Assembly: GCA_003049485.1 (NCBI GenBank)
Contig: PYST01000026.1
Location: 124,001 to 188,000 of the forward strand
Length of the DNA: 64,000 bases
Direction of reading: 5' to 3'
From: Ophioceras dolichostomum
Taxonomy: Eukaryota; Ascomycota; Sordariomycetes; Magnaporthales; Ophioceraceae
Part shown: in pieces, positions 1 to 11,515 of the stretch
Position numbering within the stretch: the first letter of the stretch is position 1
How the letters are laid out: each line of letters starts with the position of its first letter
Translations under genes and position numbers: made by a program
The notes under the pieces: model-generated
Database searches by the model: none
What the model saw: only the letters and a program-made list of their open reading frames with translations
What the model was told of the DNA's origin: nothing

Positions 1-1046
1 GCAGGGATGCTCTCGAGATATGCGGGGGGAGAGGAAGAGGTGCGGGAGCAAGTCGTAGGTAGGTAGGTACCTAGGTAGGTAGGTAGGTAGGCCTGCGTTC
101 CCGAATGAGTGAATGCGCCGCCAGTGGCCAGTCGGTGACGTACCTAATCCGCCTCCCACGCCCCTCCCCATCGCCAACGTGATGCGTGCCAACCTGCGCG
201 GCGGCGACCACGAAGCACTGCGCCTCTACGGCTCGCGCCCGGAGCAGGACCTCCCAGTGCGCCAGGCCCGTCGCGACCGTGAAAGCGGACGGGTACGTCA
301 GGATCTGTGCCGGGCCGGCACCTGCTTCTGCTTCTGGTCCTGCTGCTCCTGCTGCTAATATTATGCTTTCATCATTCGCACTACTGTCGTCGTCACCGCT
401 GCTCCTGCTCGCAGAGTACGACTTCCAGTTCGCGAGTGCGAGCGCCGACTCGGGAAAACGCAGGTCGAAGCAGATCTGGCTGCCGACGGAGCCGACCGGC
501 GTGGCGAACGGCGGGGTCAGGCGCTTGCCGGCCTGCGTGTGCGCCGACTCGCGGAGGGAGCCGAAGTCGAAGAGGTGGATCTTGTCGTAGGTTCCGAGGG
601 GGTCGATGATGCCGGATTCGGTTATGTAGATGGTGCGGTTGAGGAGTTTTTTTGTGGATTCCGGTTCTGGCTCTGAAATGGTGGTGGTGGTGTTGTTGTT
701 GGTATCAGAAGAGGAGGGGACGCCGCTGTGTGCATCCGCCGGAACGAGAACGGGAACGTGAATCCCGACGTTGATGGCGACGCCGTGCTCCCGAGCTGCG
801 GACTGGAGGCCGGTCACGAAGGGAGACTCTGCCTCGGATCTTGCGAGGGAGAGGGCCTCTGCTGGGAAGGAGGCGAGGTAGTCTGACGCCTCTGGGAGGA
901 ATAGTACCTAGATGCATGTCAGTCAGTAGGTAGATAGAAGGGATCCAGATCAGACAGAAGCAAGGTGAGAAAGAAGAGAGGATTCCCCTCTCATGGGATG
1001 GTATTTGTCCATAATATGATATAACGGAGACGATATTGACGGCAGC

Positions 1047-1091
<45 letters not shown>

Positions 1092-1487
1092 TTCGGACGG
1101 TTTCCGGCGGCATCGCGGAGTCCTCGGCACTTGCCACGGAACGTCCGGGCTCTAACGCCCGGGCTCTCTCGGCCCCGCTCGGCAATTGTCAAGCATGACA
1201 TGCATGTCGGGTTACCCATCACCGGACGTCGCTGACCTAGATGCTGCCGACAGGAAGAAAATATGGGCGTATTCCGTACGAGAGACAGAATCGGTAGGAC
1301 TACGACCTACCTTTGCACCTCCGGCCGCAGCCTTCCTTATCAGCTCCACACACTGGCTCAGGTTGTCCGCCATGGACGACGTCGAGCAGATCTGCCCGAC
1401 AGCCTATCAGAGTAAAGAATATCAGCAATGTTCTTGGCGAAACTAGGTAGATTTATCTTCTTTCTTCTTACTAACCGCAATCGTCAT
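1..1487 (-). CDS. Nitrilase-family amidase (Nit2 / deaminated glutathione amidase-like), 3' end cut by window edge
   Basis: Carbon-nitrogen hydrolase, probably of the Nit1/Nit2 branch that hydrolyses omega-amides such as deaminated glutathione in cytosol or mitochondria. The model has a 12-nt first coding exon (1487-1476, MTIA), exon 2 1403-1311, exon 3 907-144, and probably exon 4 from 11 to the window end. Frames join as MTIA-AVGQICSTSSM and GGAK-VLFLPEASDYL. The expected catalytic triad is visible: Glu41 in FLPEA, Lys144 in YDKIHLFD and Cys181 in QICFDLRFPE. A low-complexity Ser/Asn/Thr insertion (about residues 95-122) is not typical of the family. The second intron (908-1310) is long and carries a CT microsatellite. 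About the last 60-90 residues lie outside the window. The family is clear; the exact substrate is inferred. Confidence 0.85.
54..92. repeat. GGTA / TACCTAGGTA tetranucleotide repeat
   Basis: Tandem GGTA units flank a palindromic TACCTAGGTA core. It lies in the proposed last intron of the nitrilase-family gene. The same motif recurs at 18707-18730, 24558-24585, 34288-34308, 37132-37146, 43885-43896, 61523-61542, 61691-61717 and 61902-61930. Confidence 0.9.
1049..1087. repeat. CT dinucleotide microsatellite
   Basis: About 19 uninterrupted CT units inside the second intron of the nitrilase-family gene. Read on the transcribed strand it is GA-rich, so it is not the polypyrimidine tract of that intron. 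Confidence 0.95.
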
Positions 1488-2894
1488 CTTGTTGGCGCGC
1501 AAGGGTGGTGGTGCCCTCTCTGTGCTGGTGGGAATTGTTACTACGTTCCTGTGTTTAGGTCGCGTATAGGGGGATGACGTGGAGTGGCCGAGTTCGGCGA
1601 TGAGACCTCTCTCCTGTTGAATTAACAACACTTGACAAACTCTCCTCCTACCACTCCATTGACTGCTTCGCAACCCTGAGTATAGCAAACAGCGTTGGGC
1701 GAAGGTGGCAGGAATTGTGGGAGTCATTCGGTAGGTTGTAGTAATGTGTCGCCTATCATTTGCGAAAACCTTTTCCACGATTCCGAGTGGATGTCTTTCG
1801 GAGACCAGGACATGTCGGGTATTTGTGGAAAATGCGGTGGATTAATTCAACATCGCGATAATGGAAATGGATGTCACCACCACACTACTGATCGCCCATC
1901 GCCGGCCAAACCTACCGCTCTAGCGATTTGGTCCTCCGCAAGACGGAGAGACGGAGCAAAGAATGAAGAAAAAACATAAAAAAAAAAGAAGGAAGAGACC
2001 GGAACTGCAACCAAGCTTGATAAGCAACTTCCCCATAATATTACAGACAGTTTAAGCAAGAATCAAAATATCGCCGATCGCCTTCCTGATGCTCCAAAGG
2101 ACTCATACAAAACGCCTAGCTGGGATCCCACACGGGAAACACGTGGGAAATATGTAAGGAAAACTACAAGCAAGCCAAAAATAAGAAGCATCTGTGAGAG
2201 GAAGGACACCGAAAAAAAGGAAATGACGAAGGAGCCTCCTCGTAGAGGTTATTTTTTTGGTTGTCCGTTTTGTTTAATTCATCGTCGAGCGCACTGTAGA
2301 GACCTAAATCAAAAATCAATACAAAGGCAACGATGATGAGAAACCGTCTGTCCGGTTTCTTGCGTGGGCACTTTCCCTAAGTAGGTACCTCTACCTCGGC
2401 CGGAGAAGAAGAGAGAAAGGAAAAAAAAGCCCGGTCACATGCAGGGACGGCGCTGAATAGGTATGAAAAAAAGTAGAGAGACAGAGAGAAAGCAAACGCC
2501 CAGAAGATTAGTTCAAGAAGCTACTACTTCGCACGGCCATTTCCCGCCATCCATCTGGTTATCCTTCCTCCCATAACTCCTGCCGTCCATCTGCCAGTGT
2601 AGCCAGCACCTGGAGGAAAAGGTCGTAAGTTGGGATAGAGTGTAAGCGCCGTGCGGCAAGTCCAGTTCTCCCTCTTATGCAGGGGAAGAGTGTTGATAGC
2701 TGTAATAGGGTAGGTGTAAGGCAGACGCGAGCAGATGGCGGACCGTCACCGCTGCTATCGAAGTGGTATATAAACTAAGAGATAAGTGGGTTCAGGATCT
2801 GGTAGACTCTCCTCCTCCTCCTCCTCCTCCTCCTCCTTCTCCTCCTCCTCGAAGTAGTATTGGTGTTGTGGCTAGTGGCTCGTTCCCTTTCCCC
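1488..2894. other. Intergenic: nitrilase promoter and TAF4 3' flank, no gene seen
   Basis: This stretch should hold the promoter of the minus-strand nitrilase gene and the 3' region of TAF4. Short ORFs are present (one on the plus strand at 1695-1979), but none shows a recognisable domain or coding-type codon use. A CACGTG core occurs near 2141, a TATATAAA string near 2766 and a TCC-repeat at 2810-2850, with many A-runs. I see no RNA gene. Confidence 0.6.
2810..2850. repeat. TCC trinucleotide microsatellite
   Basis: Imperfect CTC/TCC tandem repeat just downstream of the TAF4 stop codon, so probably in its 3' UTR (GAG-rich on the sense strand). Confidence 0.9.
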
Positions 2895-5146
2895 TTACCT
2901 GGAGGAATCCAGCTTGTCGTATGCGCGCTGTAGGACAGGGACCTCGAGCCCATCCTGTTCCAGCACGGCAACCCAGTCCCTCAGCTGGATGTTCTTGCCC
3001 TTCTCGCCAGACTCCCTAAACTCTCCGAGCCGGTACCGGCCCTCGATCGTGAGGGCCACGACTTCGGGCGCCCTCGCGGCCGGCGTGGCGGCGCCGCCCC
3101 CGGGTGTTAAGGCCCCGCCACCACCCAGCCCGCCGCCAAGGACGCCGCGCTGTGGCGTGCTGGCACCGCTCCCGGCGTTGTTGAGCCAGGAGTACTGCTT
3201 GCCCTTCTTCTTCTTGAACATCAGGTTCATGGTGATGTTGGAGTTGGCGGTGGCCTGGGCCTCCGACGTGCGCGCCGCCAGCGTCGCCTTCGCCTTGAGT
3301 TCCTTCTTCGTTGGCTGGCGGGTTTGCTGTGGCGTCGGCGCTGCTGATGCTGATGCGTCTCCGTCCGGCGCGATGGAGCCGGGGCCTCCGGGCGTCCCTG
3401 GGGCCACGGATCCTGCCCGTGACGGCGCAGCCGAGGAATCGCCGGCGGCGCCGCCTTTCTTGCGCCGTTCCTCCTCTTCGGCGCGCTTCTGGCGCTTGCG
3501 AAGCCGAAGCTCCTCGGCATCCCGCTCCGTCCTGCTGGTCTCCCTCATCGCCGCAGTAAGGCTGATGCCGGGGCCGAGGCTCGGGGTTACGCCGCCGGAT
3601 CGCGGCGTGGGAGGATTGGCGGTGCTGAGTGGACCTGGAATCGCGAGAGTCAGTCACATGCAGGAAAAAAGAAGGGCGGTTCTTTTCGTGCTGCATTGTT
3701 GCACTTACGTTTGAGCGGGTTTGTGCGAGGGCTGACCGCGCTCTCGTCCCCAAGTCCGGGGCTGGGCGTTGCTTGGTTCAGGAGGCTTGCGTCAATAGTC
3801 TGCAGGGGAACGGCAACATCCGCCCACTCCGCTGGTATCTCTCCATGTGATGATTTTTGCCTGTGTGTGGCGACGCGATCTGCATCTTCCAGGAGCTGTC
3901 GGATGCGGTGCTTCGTTGCGATCGAAAGAAGCCCGATCTGCTCCGCAAGGAAAGAGTCGTTCGGCAAGAATGACTTGCTGGACGACACCACCACCTGGCC
4001 GCCCGGCTCGACTATCCTGGTCTCGACGTCGAGACTGGGCTGGGGGAACTCGGTGTCCGTTTTCATCTTGCCCATCCCCTGGTTGTTCTTGACGTCTAGA
4101 ATGAGACTGATGCCGTGATCCTTGGTAATCTGGTGGGCCCTCCGATGAACGACGGCGATGTTGGTGAAAGGGTTCCGGACCTCGTAGCCGCGCACCGAGG
4201 CTAGCTTTGAAGCGGAGTCAGTCCACTTCGCCTTGGCGATCTCGACCTGGAACTGCGTCTGGTCCATCGACGTCGAGAACGCTGGCTGGTTCATCATACC
4301 GGCACCGTAAAAGCTCGAGCTGTTCCCCGGGGCGTTAGCTGGGAAGCCGGTCCGAGCCTCGGACCTGGTAGTGCCAGCGTAGAACGACGCCAGATACTGC
4401 TCCTCCTCCCTCATGTCGATGCCGGTGCCAGCCAGAGTGTCGTCCCACTCGTACTGAACATCCTTCGCCGGGCGGTCGGCCGGCTTCGACGGTGGGCCCA
4501 TGGCCCCGGGTGGTGCTGGCGTGGTCGGCATCGGAGCTAGCGTGGCCGCGGTCGTCGCGTACGAAGAAGTCGCCGGCAAAGGGGTGAGAGGAGCGGCCGC
4601 CACTGGCTGCGGCGGTGGGCCAGGAAGGGCGGGCGAGGCCACGGGCGGAGTGCCCGGCATGCGAGGAGACGGCATCGTGAGACCAGTAATCTGCATGGTT
4701 CCGCCAGGATGCGTGCCGTTCGGAGCCGCGCTAGTGCTTCCGTTTAGATATGGTGGTAGTGGTGATGGTGAGGTAGCCATGTTAGGTCGGGGTTGCGGAG
4801 CGAGTGTTGTTGGATATTGCGGGTGGTGGTTCTGGGACTGGTTTTGGCCGGCGAACGGTGGAGGGGAAGCGGCGTTAGCGCCCGAGGCGGGTGGCGTCGG
4901 TGTCGCAGCGACCGGACTGTGTGTAAACGAAGCCGTTGGTATGTACGCGGAAGGCGAGGCCGGCTGCGGCGACTGACCGGGTCCGGGCGACATCTTCTGT
5001 CGTTTGGACGGGTGGTTGATCGCCGCTGCCGCCGCTGCCGGGTAATTAGTCTGTGGAGGAGGAGGTAATGGAGGCGACATTTGCGGTGGCGGCGAGAATG
5101 CTGGTGTGGGTGTCGGCATCTGTATTTGATGCTGTGGCTGCGCCAT
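2895..5146 (-). CDS. TAF4: Transcription initiation factor TFIID subunit 4
   Basis: TAF4 is a core TFIID subunit that pairs with TAF12 through a histone-fold-type region and supports RNA polymerase II initiation in the nucleus. Two exons, 5146-3709 and 3634-2895, are separated by a 74-nt intron with a GTAAGT donor, giving 725 residues. The first 220 residues are Pro/Ala/Gln-rich low complexity, as usual for TAF4. The conserved C-terminal region begins near VQYEWDDTLAGTGIDMREEE (about 230) and includes a highly charged helix around 508-540 (RETSRTERDAEELRLRKRQ). The ATG at 5146 was chosen because the longer upstream frame has only a TTG. The stop codon overlaps a possible donor (CAG|gtaagg at about 2899), so a further short exon cannot be excluded. 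It shares a divergent promoter with YSH1. Confidence 0.9.
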
Positions 5147-6067
5147 GTCTGCAGGTTCTCTCAACAAAGGGTCGAGAGCGTCGAGAGACAGGCGACTCTA
5201 CCGGAAGCAACGGAAGGGAGGGGCGGGTGAGCGAGAGAGACGCGCAGGGTGGCTCTGAGGGCAGGCGCCAGTGACCAAATCGTGAGTGGCCAGGAGGAGC
5301 TCAGCGGAGCCCGGCGCCTTGGTCTGATTCACCTCGCGAGACTCAGGCAACGAGGCCGTGAAGCCACTGCGGACGTCCCTTGTCCAGCACCATGCGAATC
5401 TGATCTCGGCGGGTTTCCGTCGGAGTCTCGGGTGGAAATGGTAGCAAGTGCGAAATCCGTTCGTTTCGCGACGTGAAATCCTTTTCTGGCGATGCTGGCG
5501 CGACGTTGTTGGCTTTTGTGGCCTCCGAGTCAAAGTTAAAAGCAGCACAAGTTTGCCGCGTTTTCGAAGGACAGAGCCGCAGATTGCTCGATGTCACGTG
5601 ATGGGCAGCCGGTGACCACGAGCGCCCCACTTTCCACCACCTTATGAACAGAGAGGCGCATTCAGAGCGCGTCATTCATTATTCATTCCAGACCGTGGCC
5701 AAACGGCTGGATAGGATCCCTCTTTGTCTCGAGCTCAAGCGACGCTGGACCCGTCACCGTCTACGAATCCACTCACCGGTGATCGACCTTAGCTCCCGTC
5801 TAATGCCCTATTGATTCTAGGCAACAGTATCGAAGATTCTAAATGATCTACATGCCCCTGGCAAGCTCAACCCGATAATTCGCGACAGCTCTCTCGACTA
5901 CGACGGACCATCGCTGAGGCACGCGACAGAGAGTCGCAGAGACTCGGAGAAGGGAGCCCTCGACAGGCAGTAATGAGCCGAACTATCGTGCTCCTGTCGC
6001 CACGCCACGCTCCTTTGCCTTTCCTCCCCTCTCGCCCTCGTTAGCCTGCCGATAGATACTGTGAATC
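5147..6067. promoter_or_regulatory. Divergent promoter between TAF4 and YSH1
   Basis: Two general mRNA-expression genes are transcribed away from this 0.9 kb interval, which must carry both start regions. The clearest motif is a perfect TCACGTGA palindrome at 5594-5601. It matches the known Cbf1/bHLH-type E-box. No TATA box stands out near either start codon, fitting housekeeping promoters. I see no other gene here. Confidence 0.6.
5594..5601. promoter_or_regulatory. E-box palindrome TCACGTGA
   Basis: Eight-base perfect palindrome roughly midway between the TAF4 and YSH1 start codons. Sites of this form bind Cbf1-like bHLH proteins in fungi. Function here is inferred from position only. Confidence 0.5.
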
Positions 6068-9000
6068 ATGGCGACGAAGCGCAAGGCCTCGGCCATGACG
6101 GCCGCCCCAGAAGAGCCCGTCGACCCGTCGGACGAGCTGGTATTTACCTGCCTCGGCGGCGGCAACGAAGTCGGCCGCTCATGTCACATCATCCAATACA
6201 AGGGCAAGACAGTTATGGTACGAGCAATCTTTGCTGTTGCTGTTGCTATGACCGTTGCTGTTGCTATGACCGTTGCTGTTGCTGCTTTGGCTGCAGCAGC
6301 AGCTTCAGCTGTTGGCGATACTCTTGATTTTACTGTTGTTATTCTGGGCTTGCCTGGCGCTAACAGGTCGTGGGTTTTGTCGTGATTTGCAGCTCGATGC
6401 GGGCCAGCACCCAGCCTACGATGGACTCGCTGCGCTCCCTTTCTTCGATGACTTTGATCTCAGCACCGTTGATGTATTGCTGATCAGCCAGTAAGCTCAC
6501 TCGCCGCCCCAGCGCACATGCTTTTCAGTTCCTATTAGATTATCATGCCCCTCCTTTCCCATATTTCGTTGTTTAAAGAGCGATGCGACGGGTTTCCTGA
6601 GGATGGCGAGTGCGAGATGTACGAGCGTGTGCGAGCTTAGCACCGGATGGCATTTACCTGGCTAGCTCCCAAGCTGGTCTTCTTGGCTGGCTGTTGCCTA
6701 CTTCTTTGAGTAGATGAACGCCGCACCTGTGTGTTGCTCCTTTCTGCTTGCCGGCGTCACTGCCACTGGCGCTTCCACTGTTGCTGTCCTCATGTCGCGC
6801 GGTGCGGCAATGCGTGGTCTGCGGAGGTGCTCAGTTCGGCCAGCCAGTCAGTTGTATACCGCCTTGTACTCAGAGAGAATATCAATACATTCATTGTCTC
6901 CTCGCCCGCTGTCCGCTGTTGTCCAGCCGCTCTGCGCTATTCCCCCCTGCCCCTGTGACGGCCCTTGTTCGCCCCCTCATCTAGTCCTACTCCCCTACTC
7001 CCTCCCGCCTCGCTTTATCCAAACCTCAGATTTGCCCGTGTATCATCGCTGACACTCGTGTCCTCTCCTTTTCCTCTTCCCCCCTCCGACACATAGCTTC
7101 CACATCGACCATGCGGCGTCGTTGCCGTATGTGCTGTCCAAGACGAACTTCAAGGGCCGAGTGTTCATGACGCACCCGACCAAGGCCATTTACAAGTGGC
7201 TCATCCAGGATAGTGTCAGAGTGGGCAACACGTCGTCGAACCCGACGTCGCAGCTAGTGTACACAGAGTCGGACCATCTGAATACGTTCCCCATGATCGA
7301 AGCCATCGACTACCATACCACACACACCATCTCATCGATCCGCATCACCCCCTATCCAGCTGGCCATGTGCTTGGTGCGGCCATGTTCCTGATCGAAATC
7401 GCGGGGCTCAACATCTTCTTCACGGGTGACTACTCACGGGAGCAGGATCGACATCTGGTCTCGGCCGAAGTGCCCCGGGGCGTCAAGATCGATGTGCTGA
7501 TCACGGAGTCGACATACGGCATCGCGTCGCACGTGCCACGCGTGGAGCGCGAGCAGGCGCTGATGAAGTCCATCACGGGCATTCTTGGCCGAGGGGGCCG
7601 AGTGCTGATGCCTGTCTTCGCCCTGGGGCGCGCACAGGAGATCCTCTTGATCCTGGACGAGTACTGGGCCAAGCATCCGGAGTTCCAGAAGGTGCCTATC
7701 TACTACGCCAGCAATCTGGCTCGGAAGTGCATGGTCGTGTACCAGACTTACGTCGGTGCAATGAACGATAATATCAAGCGGCTCTTCCGTGAACGGCTGG
7801 CCGAGGCCGAGGCATCGGGCGAAGGGGCGGCGGGACAGGGCGGCGGTCCTTGGGACTTCAAGTACATCCGCTCACTCAAGAACCTCGACCGGTTCGACGA
7901 TTTAGGGCCCTGTGTGATGCTCGCTAGCCCCGGTATGCTTCAGAACGGAGTCAGTCGAGAGCTGCTAGAGCGCTGGGCGCCGAGCGACAAGAACGGCGTC
8001 GTCATCACCGGTTACAGCGTTGAGGGCACCATGGCAAAACAAATTATGCAGGAGCCTGACCACATCCAGGCCGTCATGACGCGCAACATGGGTGGTGGCG
8101 GGCGAAGGGCTGCCGGGCCAGATGGCGAGAAGGTCATGATTCCTCGCCGATGCAGCGTAGCGGAGTATTCGTTTGCGGCCCACGTCGACGGCACCGAGAA
8201 TCGCGAGTTCATCGAGGAGGTTGGAGCACCCGTTGTTGTAAGTCATGCCCATGTCCCTTCCCGTCTGGCCAGTAGATATGCGGAATACAACTATACGATA
8301 ACTGACCGGTGGGTGAATCATGGGTGCTCCAGATATTGGTCCACGGCGAACAGAATAACATGATGCGCCTGAAGTCCAAACTGCTCTCGCTGAACGCCAG
8401 CAAAGCCGAGAAGGTCAAGGTCTACAGCCCCCGCAACTGCGAGGAGCTGCGCATCCCATTCAAGGCGGATAAGCTGGCCAAGGTGGTCGGCAAGCTGGCG
8501 TCTATCACACCACCTACTAAGCTCCCCGGACCGACAGACGCGCCCTCGCCGCAGCTGGTCACTGGCGTGCTGGTGCAGAACGACTTCAAGCTGTCCTTGA
8601 TGGCGCCGGAGGATCTCAGAGAGTACGCGGGCCTCACCACGACCACTATCATCTGTAGGCAACGGATCCGACTCGGTGCCGCGGGCGTCGACCTGATCAA
8701 GTGGTCACTCGAGGGGACGTTTGGGAGCATCGACGAGCTGCCTGAGATGAAGAGACTAGCGACGGCGCAGAACGGCAAAGGGACCCGCGAGGATGGTGAA
8801 GGAGTCAAAGGCGACAGCAACGGCGACTCGCACATGGAGGACGCCGACGAAGATGTCGCACGCCTCGTGGCCGCTTACCTCGTCATGGGCTGCGTCAGCG
8901 TGAGGTGTTTCAGCGGTGGCGAGGTTGAGCTTGAGTGGGAAGGTAACATGCTCAACGATGGGTTCGCCGATGCCGTGATGGCGGTGCTCCTTACCGTCGA

Positions 9001-9731
9001 GAGCAGTCCTGCTGCGGTAAAGCGTAAGTGATCATATCATCTAACGCCTCTCCTATGTCCCACGCAGAAGGCCGCATTTTGAATAAGTCTCCCAACTGAC
9101 CCAACTCATCGTGGGAAATACAGGGTCCGCAAGCAAGCACTCGCACTCGCACTCACCTCCCCCAGCAGACGAAGAGGACGCCGACATGGCCGTGAATCTT
9201 CCATCGCGCAACCCGCACGCGAGACTCTCCCCGGAGGAGCGGCTTGAACGGCTATTCATGTTCCTGGAGGCACAGTTCGGCGCGGACCACGTATCACCCA
9301 TCAAAGAACCGAGACTTCCGCCTTCACCGGACGACTCCAACGAAACAGCCGCCGGCGGTGCCTCAGGCACCACCACCACCAAGGAGGATGGCAGCGCTAA
9401 ACCCAAGAAGTCGTCGAAAAAGGGCTCCAGCTCGGGCGAGGATTCCGACGAATCCATGGAGGTCTCCGAAGAGGGCAACGACGACGACGTCGGCGACGAG
9501 GAGGAGAGGAAGAAGGCCCGGCGGCTCGAGGAGCGGCGCCGCGCCGAGCTCGAGCGCCTCCACAAGATGGGCATCCCCGTCCCCGGCGTCGCCATCAGGA
9601 TCGACGACAAGCTGAGCGCCAGGGTCTGGCTCGAGGACCTGGAGGTCGAGTGCGACTACAAGCCGTTTGGCGACCGCGTGCGCGTCGTTGTGGAGAGGGC
9701 TGCTGAGATTACTGCCCCTCTTTGGGGTTGA
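6068..9731 (+). CDS. YSH1: Endoribonuclease YSH1 (CPSF73), pre-mRNA 3'-end cleavage
   Basis: The zinc-dependent endonuclease of the cleavage and polyadenylation factor, a metallo-beta-lactamase/beta-CASP enzyme that cuts pre-mRNA 3' ends in the nucleus. Five exons: 6068-6217, 6393-6490, 7097-8237, 8333-9023 and 9124-9731, encoding 895 residues. The catalytic signature is HFHIDH at residues 83-88, created across the second splice junction (CA|C). GHVLGAAMF (His173), FTGDYSR (Asp194) and the beta-CASP motifs TESTYG, SFAAHVDGTENREF and LVHGEQNNMMRLK are all present. The C-terminal third is the Ysh1/CPSF100-interaction region, with a His/Ser-rich and acidic low-complexity insert about residues 690-830. 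The second intron (606 nt) is very long for this window, and intron 1 is 175 nt. The start has a good context (aatcATGG). Confidence 0.96.
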
Positions 9732-10391
9732 TGTTTCTTCTTTTCTCACCTCTCTCTCATCTCTGCTGGGCCCAGTCCCCAGTCCTACTCGGTATATATA
9801 TCAATCGGCCTCCTCCGTCACCCTCTATCTTCTCTCTCAAATCTCATCTTATTTGTGGAACACTTCATTGTTTTTTGGCTTTATCTTTAGACTTGGTCGG
9901 TGAGATTTTGTCCCTGATATGGAGATGGGTCCACTTCGCCCTCCACTAACTACGTTAGCAAGCTCGATGGCGTGACCAAAACGGGGGGATGATCAAGCAT
10001 GGGATGTAGCTTCAATTCTTTTTGGTTACCTGGCTTTCTGTACTACTTACCCCGTAGTCCTTTTCATGGGAGAGAGTTATGCAGCTAGAGAACGGGAGGC
10101 TGAAAGGGGGCTATAGATCAAGTGAATGGGTTTGCTTCACTGCATTATGCTGGGACTCATCTCCTTCAAACGGGGAGGCGCGCTCGAAGAGTAGCCGGTG
10201 TCGTACGTGCGTAACTTAGAACTACAGCTGTGACTTGAAGCAACGGGGTGCCTACGCGAGTATCTACAGCGGGAACAGTCATTTATTCTATTGGCGTGAC
10301 GATCCTACACGTACTCATAAACCCGTGTACCTCAGTGGTACCGTAAGTAAGTCCCCGATACATGTTAATATCCCAACTACACTCCCGCTTC
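9732..10391. other. Convergent intergenic, 3' flanks of YSH1 and the PLP-binding gene
   Basis: Both neighbours end here, so this is 3' UTR and terminator DNA. T/C-rich tracts and a TATATATA string near 9794 follow the YSH1 stop. I see no gene. Confidence 0.6.
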
Positions 10392-11515
10392 TCAAACCAC
10401 GATCTTCGCGTCCGCCTTCGCAGGCCGCTCGCCGAAGATGGTGCTCCCGACGCGAACCTCGCTGCTCCCCAGCGCGATAGCGCCCTCGAAGTCGTCGCTC
10501 ATGCCCATACTCAACTCCAACTCCAACTCCAGCTCCTGCTCGTTTTCGGTGTCCTGCCCTTTCAGCTCGCGCGCCACGAGGTCGCGCTGCTCGGCGAGCA
10601 GGACGAAGTCCTCGTTCTCCTGGCCCTCGGCGGCGGCCCGCGACCGCGCGATCGCGCCGATGGTCATCAGGCCGAGCAGGCGCAGGTTGGGGCAGGAGCG
10701 CACGATGGCGCGGCAGAGCTCTACCGTCGAGGCGCCGGGGGCACAGCCTGATTTGGAGTCCTCGCCTGAGGTGTTCACTTGGACGTGGACGCTTAGTGGG
10801 CCGATGGCGGCGGGTGGTGGGGGTGGTGCCGCTGCGGTTGCGGTTGTGGTTGTGGTTATGGCGGAGGCATCCGTGGAAGTAGATGCGATTAACTCGCCGC
10901 GGGACTTGTCCAACAGTTGGGCCTTTTTCAGCGTATCTACACTGGACACGCAAAAGAGGTTGGGGATCTTGCCGAGGCCCTTGCAGTGATCTATGTGATT
11001 GAAAGTTAGGAAAGTAAGAGGGGGTGGCGGGAGGTGCGTGAGTGTGCTTGTTCTCATAGAAATGGTTCAGAGGGACGTGTGGTGTGTGTATCCCTTACTT
11101 GACTGCAGCCCGCCGATGAAGTGCCATTGGATGGACCGCGGCAGCATGGCGGCCTTCTTGGTCAACTCCTGGGCATAATTTTCGCCGAAATGCAACTGCG
11201 GCGTCGTCGGGTCGTTGTGCAGCGCGAGGATGTCGTTTGCCGGCTTGAGTTTGGAAACCGCCACTAGCCGTACCTGAGATGACGGTGATGGGTAAATGAA
11301 TGAGTTCAAGTTGAGCTCTTTTTTCAACATCTTCCCTGCCCTTCTGTTCTGTGTGTCCGTGTGTGTGTAGGCAAGCAGATTAAGTACAAATCATGAACAT
11401 GGACACATACCGGCCTCCCTTTCGCTGCGGCCGCAATGCGCTCTCGCACCCCCTGGATCTGCGACGCGAGGGCGGCGGCCCTCTCCGGCGAGACTCTCAT
11501 CTCAGCCTCGCTCAT
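10392..11515 (-). CDS. Pyridoxal phosphate homeostasis protein (YggS/PROSC/YBL036C family)
   Basis: Monomeric PLP-binding protein of the alanine-racemase-like fold. The family buffers vitamin B6 and has no established catalytic activity. Exons are 11515-11411, 11273-11099 and 10990-10392 (292 residues); introns of 137 and 108 nt have GTATGT and GTAAGG donors. The PLP lysine is Lys43 in LVAVSKLKP, followed by HFGENYAQEL and WHFIGGLQSNHCKGL, whose SN codons are completed across the splice. The C-terminal phosphate-binding signature LSMGMSDDFEGAIALGSSEVRVGSTIFG-type stretch is intact. A Thr/Ala/Pro-rich insert (about residues 121-144) and a Glu/Leu repeat just before SMGMS are lineage-specific elaborations. 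The ATG at 11515 is used; the preceding codon is GTG. Confidence 0.93.

Noticed and set aside
2860..3714. 284-residue plus-strand ORF
   Set aside because: It is antisense to TAF4 exon 2, where the minus frame is the conserved one; Pro/Ser/Arg content is typical of a shadow frame.
5144..5167. Longer TAF4 N-terminus starting at 5167
   Set aside because: The upstream start codon would be TTG; the first ATG in frame is at 5146. The same reasoning removed non-ATG extensions of the SET, LicD and membrane-protein genes.
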